A DNA stretch of 64,000 nucleotides from Aeromonas simiae (lineage in GTDB: Bacteria > Pseudomonadota > Gammaproteobacteria > Enterobacterales > Aeromonadaceae): contig NZ_CDBY01000057.1 in assembly GCF_000820125.1 (NCBI RefSeq), positions 86,729 to 150,728 of the forward strand, in the 5' to 3' direction. The notes below the pieces were generated by a model, which was not told the origin of the DNA, did not search any database, and worked only from the letters and a program-made list of their open reading frames with translations. The position numbers and the translations under genes are program-made. This document shows, one piece after another, positions 39,781-47,421 of the stretch. Position 1 is the stretch's first letter; every line of letters starts with the position of its first letter.

Positions 39781-40746
39781 TCAGTGGGCGCGCAGCAAGA
39801 GTCGGTGCGGCTTGAAGAAGAGGAGATAACGCAGCGCCACGTACGTCACGATGACGAAGGCTACCCCCAGCTCCAGCGTGGCCAGCCCGTGCACCTGGGC
39901 CACATAAGGCGCGGCCACCCCCAGCTCGCCCAGCAGCGACGCCAGCTTGAACAAGGCGGTGGCGCCGATCACCATGGGGAAGGTGAAGGCGGCATAGCCG
40001 GCACTGAACGGCAGGCGCAGCAGACGGAAGAAGGCGAGCCAGATGATGAAGGTCATCAGCACGGCGATACCAAACAGCAGGGCCACCAGCACCGGCGAAG
40101 GGGTGTCGCTGACGGTCAGGTAACCGGCCAGCGACAAGCTGGCGGGGGCTGCCAGAATGGCGATGGTCGGCTTGGCTGCATCCGGCACCTCATGGCCGAA
40201 GATGAGGCGGTAGATCATCAGCGGCAGCATGACGCCATAGCAGATCATGCCAAACCACATCAGCCACTGGGCCAGTGGCAGCATGCGCCCCTGCGGGCAG
40301 GCGACGGCGGCCACTATGATGCCGACCGGCGGCACGAACCAGCTCGGCACCATGTGGTGCAGCTCAAAGCCGCGCAGGCGGTGCCAGCAGAAGGCGGCCA
40401 GGAACACCAGGTGCAGCCCCACGGCGGCCAGCCAGAGCGCCTCGCCGGCAGAGGGGGCATAGCGCTCGAGCGCCTTGGAGACCACCATCACCGCCATGGC
40501 ATAGGTGGGCACCACGCTGCCCACCACGGGGTGGGCCAGATCCTGCCACAGCAGGCGCGGGTGGCTGAGAAACTTGCCGGTGAGGATCAGCAGCAGCGCG
40601 GCCGCGATGGCGGCGCCCAGTTGCTGGCCCCAGCCATCGAGGCCCCCTAAGTTCTCGCAGCACCAGCCCAGGCTGGCAATGCCGAGCGCCAGCCCCGCCA
40701 TCGGGGTCGGGGCACCGGCCAGCGTCTGTCGGGTTCTTTTCATCAT
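39781..40746 (-). CDS. TDT/SLAC1-family membrane transporter (TehA-like)
   Basis: 321 residues, ten predicted membrane helices. P-M-A-G-L-A-L-G near the start and ELHHMVPSWFVPPVGIIVAA are typical of the tellurite-resistance/dicarboxylate (TDT) family, which includes anion channels and the sulfite exporter Ssu1. It is divergent from a YeiE-like LysR gene, which probably controls it. Tellurite, malate or sulfite are all possible substrates. Confidence 0.83.
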   Translation of the reverse strand: MMKRTRQTLAGAPTPMAGLALGIASLGWCCENLGGLDGWGQQLGAAIAAALLLILTGKFLSHPRLLWQDLAHPVVGSVVPTYAMAVMVVSKALERYAPSAGEALWLAAVGLHLVFLAAFCWHRLRGFELHHMVPSWFVPPVGIIVAAVACPQGRMLPLAQWLMWFGMICYGVMLPLMIYRLIFGHEVPDAAKPTIAILAAPASLSLAGYLTVSDTPSPVLVALLFGIAVLMTFIIWLAFFRLLRLPFSAGYAAFTFPMVIGATALFKLASLLGELGVAAPYVAQVHGLATLELGVAFVIVTYVALRYLLFFKPHRLLLRAH

Positions 40747-40867
40747 GCCATTTACCTCTGCGCTTACCGCGTCACCACGGCGTCATCACGATGGATGGGG
40801 CTAGGATAATGAGCCGTCGTCATTTACGATATCTAAATGATTTAAAGGCAGCATTTAGAAAAACAAT

Positions 40868-41767
40868 ATGAATATCACCCTCAAGCAGTTGCGTGTCTTC
40901 AGCGCCATCGCCCGCCACGGCAACCTCGGCAAGGCCGCCGATGAGCTGTGCCTCAGCCGTGGCGCCATCTCCCAGTCACTGCAAGAGCTCGAGCGCCAGC
41001 TCGCCGCCCCCCTGTTCGATCGCATCCACCCCAGGCTGCAACTCAACAGCGAAGGGCGTCAGCTACAGCCCATGGCCGAGGAGTTGCTGGCGCGGGTGGC
41101 CGACATCGAGACCCTCTTCACCCCCCACTCAGGCGAGGCGGGGCTGCTGCGCCTGGGGGCCAGCCAGACCATCGGCAACTACCTGCTGCCGCCCCTGCTG
41201 GCGGCCATGCAGCAGGCGGGAGTCCGCCTCGAGGTCAACATCGCCAATACCCACAGATTGTGCGAGCAGCTGGCCCACTTCGAGCTGGACTTGGCGCTGA
41301 TCGAGGGGGAAACCCGGATGAACGAGCTGGTCACCGAGCCCTGGCTCAGCGACGAGATGGTCGTGGTGGCCCCCTGGGATCACCCCCTCGGCGGCCTGCC
41401 CGATCTGCGCCTGGCGGCGCTGGCCGGTGAGCCATGGGTGCTGCGCGAGCCGGACTCCGGCAGCCGCGAGCAGTTCGATCAGCGCCTGCGTCCCCTGATT
41501 GGCCGCATCGGCCCCCTGCTCGAGCTCAACACCCTGGAGGCGGTGATGCAGTCGGTCGAGCAGGGGCTCGGCCTCTCGCTCATCTCCGAGCTGGCGGCGC
41601 GCGATCGCATCGCGGCGCGCCGCTTGCGCCGCCTCAACCTGGCCGAGCCGATGCGCCGCCGGCTGCAACTGGTGTGGCACCGTCAAAAATACCTGTCGGC
41701 GCCGATGCGCCACTGCATCGCGTTTTGTCAGGCGCAGGCCGCGGCCGCCAGCCAGCCTATCACCTGA
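40868..41767 (+). CDS. LysR-family regulator, YeiE-like
   Basis: 299 residues. N-terminal winged helix (LKQLRVFSAIARHGNLGKAADELCLSRGAISQSLQ). The effector domain has ASQTIGNYLLP, ALIEGE and EPWLSDEMVVVAP, and PWVLREPDSGSRE, all typical of the CysB/YeiE branch. YeiE of E. coli responds to sulfite. Divergence from the TDT transporter points to local control, and sulfite export is an attractive guess. Its last 40 bases overlap the convergent oxidoreductase gene. Confidence 0.85.
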   Translation: MNITLKQLRVFSAIARHGNLGKAADELCLSRGAISQSLQELERQLAAPLFDRIHPRLQLNSEGRQLQPMAEELLARVADIETLFTPHSGEAGLLRLGASQTIGNYLLPPLLAAMQQAGVRLEVNIANTHRLCEQLAHFELDLALIEGETRMNELVTEPWLSDEMVVVAPWDHPLGGLPDLRLAALAGEPWVLREPDSGSREQFDQRLRPLIGRIGPLLELNTLEAVMQSVEQGLGLSLISELAARDRIAARRLRRLNLAEPMRRRLQLVWHRQKYLSAPMRHCIAFCQAQAAAASQPIT

Positions 41768-42672
41768 CGGCTCACCGCCTGGGGCAGCCAGGGTGAGTCG
41801 AGCGCCCCGGCTACCCGCAGCTCGGCGAGGTGATCCGCCTCGAACTGCAATCCCCCCTCGACCGGCATGAGGATCTCGGTTCCATCATCCCAGCGGATCT
41901 GCTGCGGATTCCACCACTTGCCGACGATCTCAAGCCCCCACCCCTCCCCCTCGAGCCGGGCGTGGCGCGGTAGATCTTCGTCGATGGCGGCGCCGATCCG
42001 CGCCGAGAAGGGCCCCTCGAAGCGATACCAGCTCTGCAAATCGACCCCGCTCGGCCCCATCTTGCGCATCACCACAGGAGGGCTGGCCGGCAGTGAGAAG
42101 CGCCGGCACAGGGCGGCATAGAGCCACAGGCCATAGACCCCCACATCCCAGTTGGCACCACCGGCCAGGGCGGCATCGAACAGCTTGCCATCCCCTGTCA
42201 CCTGCGAGCCGAAGGCCGCCTCGAGATGATGGGGCAGCCCGCGCTCGGGGAGCTGCGCCCACAGGGCCCGCCAGGCGGGAAAGCACATCACCTTCATCGC
42301 TTCGAGCAGCAACACACCCCGCGCGTGCGCCAGCGCCGTCAGCTGGTCCCACTCGGCCACGCTCAGCACCGCCGGTTTTTCCACCAGCACATGCTTGCCG
42401 TGCTCGAGCATCAGCCGCACCACGGCGCCGTGCTGGGGGTGGATCACCGCCACATAGACGGCATCGACCTCCCCATCCTCGGCCAAGGCCCGGTAGCTGC
42501 CATGGGCGCGCGCCACGCCGTGGTCGGCGGCGAAAGTGTCGGCCCGCGCCGACTCGCGGGCAGCGATGGCCACCACCTTGCTCTGCCTGGCAAAACGGGT
42601 GATGTCATGACAAAAACGGCTGGCGATGGCACCGGCGCCGGCAATGCCCCAGCGGCAGAGACGAGATTCCAT
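41728..42672 (-). CDS. Gfo/Idh/MocA-family NAD(P)-dependent oxidoreductase
   Basis: 314 residues. Rossmann motif WGIAGAGAIASRF at the N-terminus, then the family HVLVEKPAVLSVAEW with the catalytic Lys, and a C-terminal alpha/beta domain with GGANWDVGVYGLW (family GGALLDVGVY). It probably oxidises or reduces a sugar or polyol; substrate unknown. The ATG has CGGAG upstream. It ends inside the convergent LysR gene (40 bases shared). Confidence 0.87.
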   Translation of the reverse strand: MESRLCRWGIAGAGAIASRFCHDITRFARQSKVVAIAARESARADTFAADHGVARAHGSYRALAEDGEVDAVYVAVIHPQHGAVVRLMLEHGKHVLVEKPAVLSVAEWDQLTALAHARGVLLLEAMKVMCFPAWRALWAQLPERGLPHHLEAAFGSQVTGDGKLFDAALAGGANWDVGVYGLWLYAALCRRFSLPASPPVVMRKMGPSGVDLQSWYRFEGPFSARIGAAIDEDLPRHARLEGEGWGLEIVGKWWNPQQIRWDDGTEILMPVEGGLQFEADHLAELRVAGALDSPWLPQAVSRQVIGWLAAAACA

Positions 42673-42740
42673 GGTGAACTCCGGATGAGGGGAAGCGCCC
42701 ATTATGCCCGATCGGGACGAAGGGGGGATCGGGCAAAGAA

Positions 42741-42759
42741 GATAATGAAAATAGTTATC
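42741..42759. promoter_or_regulatory. Fur box of the siderophore-transport operon
   Basis: GATAATGAAAATAGTTATC matches 16 of 19 positions of the Fur consensus GATAATGATAATCATTATC. It lies 92 bases before the first permease start and would repress the operon when iron is replete. Confidence 0.88.
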
Positions 42760-42850
42760 ACTCCTTGTTGCATCCAGATCCCTTTGTTAGCATAACGTCT
42801 CATTTGGTGACCGGCCCCCGCCGCCTCTTCACCCGTTCAAAGGAGTCCCT

Positions 42851-43867
42851 GTGTCACGCCCCCAGAGCCTGTTGCTGCTGTCGGGAACCCTGCTGCTGCT
42901 GTGCCTGTTTGCCCTCTCGCTGGCCACCGGTGCCGGCGAGTACGGCCCCCGTGCCCTGCTCGGTTACCTCTCCGGCGATCCCGCCCTGCGCCAGGATCCC
43001 CAGTTCACCATGATCCTGCACACCCTGCGCCTGCCACGCACCCTGTGCGCCTTATTGGTTGGCGTGTGCGTCGCCCTCAGCGCCACCTTGCTGCAAAGCG
43101 CCACCCGCAACCCGCTGGCCGAGCCGGGGCTGCTCGGGGTCAACGCCGGCGCCGTGCTGGCGCTGGTGGTGGGGATCACCTGGTTCGGGGTCGAGTCTGC
43201 GTATGGTTACCTGCTGTGGTCCGGCCTTGGCGCCCTGCTGGCCAACCTCATCGTGCTCGCTCTGGGGCTAATGCTCGGCGGCGCCACACCGCTCAAGCTC
43301 ATCCTGGTCGGGGTGGCGCTCTCCGCCACCTTCGGCGGGCTCGCCAATTATCTGCTGCTCTCCAATTTGGTGGTGCTCGAGCAGTTTCGTTTCTGGAATT
43401 TAGGCTCCCTCGCCGCCAGCTCGCTCGATGCCATCGGCCATGTCACCCCCTTCGTCGTGCTGGCCCTGCTCCTGAGCCTGCTGCTGTGCCGCCCGCTGAC
43501 CCTGTTGCAGATGGGGGATCAGCAGGCCAGGGCGCTTGGCATCCACCCGGCCCTGATCCGGGTCGGGGTGCTGCTCGCCTCGACCCTCTTCATCGCCTGC
43601 GCCATCGCCATCGCCGGCCCCATCGCCTTCGTCGGCTTTCTCGCGGCCTACTGCGCACGACAGGTCGAGCCGGTCAAGCTGGCGGTGCAGATCCGTTTCA
43701 GCGCCCTGTTTGGCGTCCTGTTTCTGCTGCTGGCCGATCTGCTGGCCCGGGTGCTGATCCGCCCCTTTGAGATGCCAAGCGGCATCCTGCTGGCGCTGAT
43801 CGGTGCCCCGACCCTGATCGTCGTGGTGCAACGCGGCGGTTTTCGTTCCCTGCTGGCGGTGAAATAA
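42851..43867 (+). CDS. Iron-siderophore ABC transporter permease (first FecCD subunit)
   Basis: 338 residues, GTG start behind CAAAGGAG. FecCD permease with the RLPRTLCALLVGVCVALSA and NPLAEPGLLGVNAGA blocks and a GPIAFVGFLAAYCAR coupling loop. The last motif normally reads GLxxPH; here the Pro-His pair is replaced (AAYCAR), a departure from the family. It precedes a second permease with one base between them. Siderophore type unknown. Confidence 0.88.
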   Translation: MSRPQSLLLLSGTLLLLCLFALSLATGAGEYGPRALLGYLSGDPALRQDPQFTMILHTLRLPRTLCALLVGVCVALSATLLQSATRNPLAEPGLLGVNAGAVLALVVGITWFGVESAYGYLLWSGLGALLANLIVLALGLMLGGATPLKLILVGVALSATFGGLANYLLLSNLVVLEQFRFWNLGSLAASSLDAIGHVTPFVVLALLLSLLLCRPLTLLQMGDQQARALGIHPALIRVGVLLASTLFIACAIAIAGPIAFVGFLAAYCARQVEPVKLAVQIRFSALFGVLFLLLADLLARVLIRPFEMPSGILLALIGAPTLIVVVQRGGFRSLLAVK

Positions 43868-43868
43868 G

Positions 43869-44912
43869 ATGTCCTACCCCCTTCCCAGCGGCCACTGGCC
43901 GCTCTCCTTTGGCCCGGCCCGCCTGCTGCTTTCCCGCCGCGCCGTGCTGCTGGCGCTGCTCTTGCTCGCCCTGCTGCTGCTGTTGATGTTGCTGGCTCTG
44001 ACCCTCGGTAGTGGCCAGATCACCGCCCCCAGGGTGTTACAGACCCTGCTCGGCCACGGTAGCCGCCTCGATGAGGTGATGGTGTTCAAGGTACGCCTGC
44101 CGCGCATTCTGGCTGTGGTGCTGGCCGGCACCGCCATGGGGCTCTCGGGCTGCCTCATCCAAACCCTGGTCGGCAACCGCCTCGCCACCCCCGACATGAT
44201 CGGGGTCAACGAGGGGGCCTCCCTGGCCATCATCATCTTCTCCCTCTATCTCACCGTCGGCAGCTGGCCCTGGTGGGCTGCCCCCTTCGGCGCCATTCTC
44301 TCGGCCTGCGTCCTCTACGCCCTGTGCCGCAAACCCGGCGAGCAAGGCTACCTGTTCGTGGTGATCGGCATCGGGGTCTCCGAGCTGTTCGAGTCGCTCG
44401 GCCAGTTTGTGATGTCGACCCAGGCGCTGGCCCACCTCTCCGATCTCTACCTGTGGAACATGGGCAGCTTTATCGGCCAGGGGGTCGACAAGCTGCAACC
44501 CATCGCCCTGCTGCTCCTGCTGCTCTGCCCCTGGGTCATCTACAGCGCCCGCTCACTGGCCCTGCTGCGCCTCGGCCAGGAGGGGGCGCGCAGCCTCGGC
44601 ATCCGGGTCGAGCGGCTGCAACTGACGGTGTTGGCCCAGGCGGTGCTCATCGCCTCGCTCGGCACCGCCATCGGTGGCCCCGTGGTCTTCATCGCCATGA
44701 CCGCCCCGGTGTTTGCCTCGTTCCTGGTGCGTGGCCGCATCCTGCCCCTGTGGCTGGCGGCCTTGTGCGGTGCCCTGCTGCTGCTTGCCAGCGATCTGCT
44801 GGTACGCCTGCTGGCCAGCCCGCACGAGGTCGCCACCGGCACCATGACCCGTATCCTCGGCGGCGTGGTGCTGCTGTTTCTCATCCTTCAAGACCGGCGG
44901 AGAACCGACTGA
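43869..44912 (+). CDS. Iron-siderophore ABC transporter permease (second FecCD subunit)
   Basis: 347 residues, FecCD family, about nine membrane helices. RLPRILAVVLAGTAMGLSG, NRLATPDMIGVNEGASL, and GGPVVFIAMTAPVFASFLV cover the usual landmarks, again with a degenerate coupling loop (family GLxVPH). Works with the preceding permease as a heterodimer. Its stop overlaps the ATPase start by one base (TGATG). Confidence 0.88.
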   Translation: MSYPLPSGHWPLSFGPARLLLSRRAVLLALLLLALLLLLMLLALTLGSGQITAPRVLQTLLGHGSRLDEVMVFKVRLPRILAVVLAGTAMGLSGCLIQTLVGNRLATPDMIGVNEGASLAIIIFSLYLTVGSWPWWAAPFGAILSACVLYALCRKPGEQGYLFVVIGIGVSELFESLGQFVMSTQALAHLSDLYLWNMGSFIGQGVDKLQPIALLLLLLCPWVIYSARSLALLRLGQEGARSLGIRVERLQLTVLAQAVLIASLGTAIGGPVVFIAMTAPVFASFLVRGRILPLWLAALCGALLLLASDLLVRLLASPHEVATGTMTRILGGVVLLFLILQDRRRTD

Positions 44913-45709
44913 TGACCTTAAGTGTCCAGCAACTTGCCTTCGGCTACGGGGAGCAACCGCTGCTCACCGGCCTCGATTTCACCCTGCCCGAGGGGCGGCT
45001 CATCGGTATCGTCGGCCCCAACGGCTGCGGCAAGTCGACCCTGCTGCGCCTGCTGGCGGGCCAGCTTGCTCCCCGTCACGGCCGTGTGCTGCTCGATGGG
45101 CGCCCCCTTGCCGACTATGGGGGCAAGCGGTTGGCGCGGCGCCTTGCCTACCTGCCACAGCGGCCCCTGGTGCCCCCCGGCATCTTGGTCGAGCAACTGG
45201 TTCAATATGGTCGCCACCCCCATCAGGGGTGGCTCTCCCAGTGGAGCGCCGAGGACGCCCGCCAGGTGCAGCGGGCCCGGGATCGGATGCAACTCGATGC
45301 CATCTGGGGCCAGGAGGTTGGCTCCCTCTCCGGCGGTCAGGCCCAGCGCGCCTGGCTCGGCATGATCCTGGCGCAAGATACCAAGCTGGTGCTGCTCGAT
45401 GAGCCTACCAGCGCCCTCGACATCGGCCACCAGGCCGAGGTGATGGAGGCCATCCACCAGATCGCCGCCCAGGGGCGCACCGTGCTGCTGGTGATCCACG
45501 ATCTGGCCGCCGCCGCCCGCTACTGTGACACCCTGATCGCCCTCGGCGAAGGGCGCATCCAAGCCATGGGGCCGGCCCGCGAGGTGATCACCAAGTCACT
45601 GGTCGATCGCCTCTATCACACCGATGTCGATATTGTGCCCGCCCCCGGAGACGGCGCCCCGCTTATCGTGCCGCGCCGCCACCTCCCGACCCTGCGCTGT
45701 GCCTGCTGA
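44912..45709 (+). CDS. Iron-siderophore ABC transporter ATP-binding protein
   Basis: 265 residues. Walker A GPNGCGKST, Q-loop LPQRPLVPPG, signature LSGGQAQRAW, Walker B LVLLDEPTSALD, and switch His in VIHDLAAAARY. FepC/FecE type. A long open frame upstream belongs to the permease in another frame and is not coding. The gene is coupled to the upstream permease. Confidence 0.93.
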   Translation: MTLSVQQLAFGYGEQPLLTGLDFTLPEGRLIGIVGPNGCGKSTLLRLLAGQLAPRHGRVLLDGRPLADYGGKRLARRLAYLPQRPLVPPGILVEQLVQYGRHPHQGWLSQWSAEDARQVQRARDRMQLDAIWGQEVGSLSGGQAQRAWLGMILAQDTKLVLLDEPTSALDIGHQAEVMEAIHQIAAQGRTVLLVIHDLAAAARYCDTLIALGEGRIQAMGPAREVITKSLVDRLYHTDVDIVPAPGDGAPLIVPRRHLPTLRCAC

Positions 45710-45739
45710 CCCATCCACTACCCCCACAAGGAGCCCTTC

Positions 45740-46657
45740 ATGTCCGCAATGATCCGCATTCCCCTGCTGCTACTGCTGCTGGCCAGCAGCGCACTACAGG
45801 CTGCCACCCGGGAGATCACCGATGCCATCGGCCGGGTGATCACGGTGCCGGCCCGCCCCGAGCGGGTGGTCACCTTAGGTGAGCTCGAGCTTGACTCGGT
45901 ATTGACCCTCGGCGTGCAGCCGGTTGGCACCCTCAACGGCCGTGGCCAGAGTACGCTGCCGCACTACCTGCTGCCGCTGGCGGATGAGACAGTCCGCATC
46001 GTGGGCGATCTCGGCGCCCCCAATCTGGAGACCCTCATCGATCTCGAGCCGGATCTCATCTTGACCGGTCAGATCAAACCTGAGCTGCTCGCCCTGCTAC
46101 AGGCGATCGCCCCGACCGTCGTCACCAGCCAGTTCAACGACGCCTGGAAGCCGGTCTTCACCCGCATCGCCAGCGTGTTGGATAAGCCAGCGCAGGCCAG
46201 CGCCTTCATGGCAAACTACCAGCAGCGCCTCGACGCCGCCCGCCAGGCCATCGCCCCCCACCAGGGCGAGACCATCAGCATTGTGCGCTGGAATCCCAAG
46301 GGGCCGAGCTTCATGTACAGCGGCACCTTTGCCAGCACGGTCGTGGCCGAGCTCGGCCTGCGCCGCCCCGCCAACCAGATGGGGGAGCGCCAGCCCCACT
46401 CCCCGGCCTTGAGCCTGGAGTCCCTCGGCCAGCTTGACGCCAACTGGCTGGTGATCGGCACCCTGAGTCCGAGCGGCGAGGCGGTCGACGCCATGCGCCA
46501 GGCCGAGCAGAGCCCGGCCTTCGCCCAATTGCCGGTGATCAAGGCCGGGCGCTACCGCGCGGTGGATGGCAGCCTGTGGACCTCGACCGGCGGCCCCCAG
46601 GCGGCGCTGCGCGTCATCGATGACGTCGTCGTTCTGCTGCAAGGCAAACCGGAGTAA
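45740..46657 (+). CDS. Iron-siderophore periplasmic binding protein
   Basis: 305 residues with a signal peptide (MIRIPLLLLLLASSALQAAT) and a FhuD/FepB-like type III binding fold: REITDAIGRVITVPARPERVVTLGE and LIDLEPDLILTGQ. It brings ferric siderophore to the permeases upstream. AAGGAG precedes the ATG. There is no outer-membrane receptor gene in the operon, so the siderophore cannot be named. Confidence 0.9.
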   Translation: MSAMIRIPLLLLLLASSALQAATREITDAIGRVITVPARPERVVTLGELELDSVLTLGVQPVGTLNGRGQSTLPHYLLPLADETVRIVGDLGAPNLETLIDLEPDLILTGQIKPELLALLQAIAPTVVTSQFNDAWKPVFTRIASVLDKPAQASAFMANYQQRLDAARQAIAPHQGETISIVRWNPKGPSFMYSGTFASTVVAELGLRRPANQMGERQPHSPALSLESLGQLDANWLVIGTLSPSGEAVDAMRQAEQSPAFAQLPVIKAGRYRAVDGSLWTSTGGPQAALRVIDDVVVLLQGKPE

Positions 46658-46720
46658 GGCTGTCACTCGCGCCCACTCTCCCGTAACATGGCGACCATCG
46701 ACACTCTCAATGGACTCGCC

Positions 46721-47275
46721 ATGTTCAAATCTCTGCTGCTGCTTCCCCTCACCTTGCTGCTTTCGGCCTGCTCGCTGACCCAGTACAGCGTCACCGAACA
46801 ACAGATCAACGACTACCTGGCCAGCCGGGCTGGCTTTGAGAAGCGCCTCGGCATCCCTGGCATCATGTCGAGCCAGATCCGCCTTGGCGAGATGAAGAGC
46901 CACATCGGCCGCTCCGCGCCCGACAAGGTCGATCTCGATACCGCCGGCGATCTGGTGGTCGCCAGCCCCATGGGCCAGCAATCCCTCAAGATCCGGCTCA
47001 CCCTGCGGGCCCGCCCCGACTATGTGCCGGCGCAGGGGGCCATCTACCTCAAGGATCTCGAGCTGCTCTCGGTCAAGACCGAGCCGGCCGACGTGGGCGC
47101 CGCCCTCACCCCGCTGCTGCCGATGTTTAGCCTCTCCCTCGGCCAGTTTCTCGATGAAACGCCGGTCTATCGCCTCAACGAGCAGCGCAGCAAGAACGAG
47201 GCGCTGGCGCGCGACAAGGTGGATGGGCTGAAGGTGGAGCCGGGCAAGCTGGTGATCCCCTTCAAGCTGCTGTGA
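46721..47275 (+). CDS. YceB-like lipoprotein (DUF1439)
   Basis: 184 residues. Lipoprotein signal MFKSLLLLPLTLLLSAC with the lipobox at Cys17, then the DUF1439 domain (SVTEQQINDYLASR, GAIYLKDLELLSV, KVDGLKVEPGKLVIPF). Outer-membrane lipoprotein of unknown role, probably a tubular lipid-binding fold. The terminal PF is a family trait. Confidence 0.85.
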   Translation: MFKSLLLLPLTLLLSACSLTQYSVTEQQINDYLASRAGFEKRLGIPGIMSSQIRLGEMKSHIGRSAPDKVDLDTAGDLVVASPMGQQSLKIRLTLRARPDYVPAQGAIYLKDLELLSVKTEPADVGAALTPLLPMFSLSLGQFLDETPVYRLNEQRSKNEALARDKVDGLKVEPGKLVIPFKLL

Positions 47276-47298
47276 TCCCCGCTGTGTTTCCTGCATCA

Positions 47299-47330
47299 AA
47301 AAGGCCGGTCGGATGACCGGCTTTTTGCTT
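47299..47330 (+). terminator. Terminator after the DUF1439 gene
   Basis: GCCGGTC/GACCGGC stem between AAAAAG and CTTTTT arms. Confidence 0.82.
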
Positions 47331-47421
47331 CTCAACGACCAGAGAGTGGAGCATAATGCGCCCTATTCTCATTTGCGTTAGCAATGAGATGTCCACAATA
47401 ACAAGAGTGTGAGAACAACGG

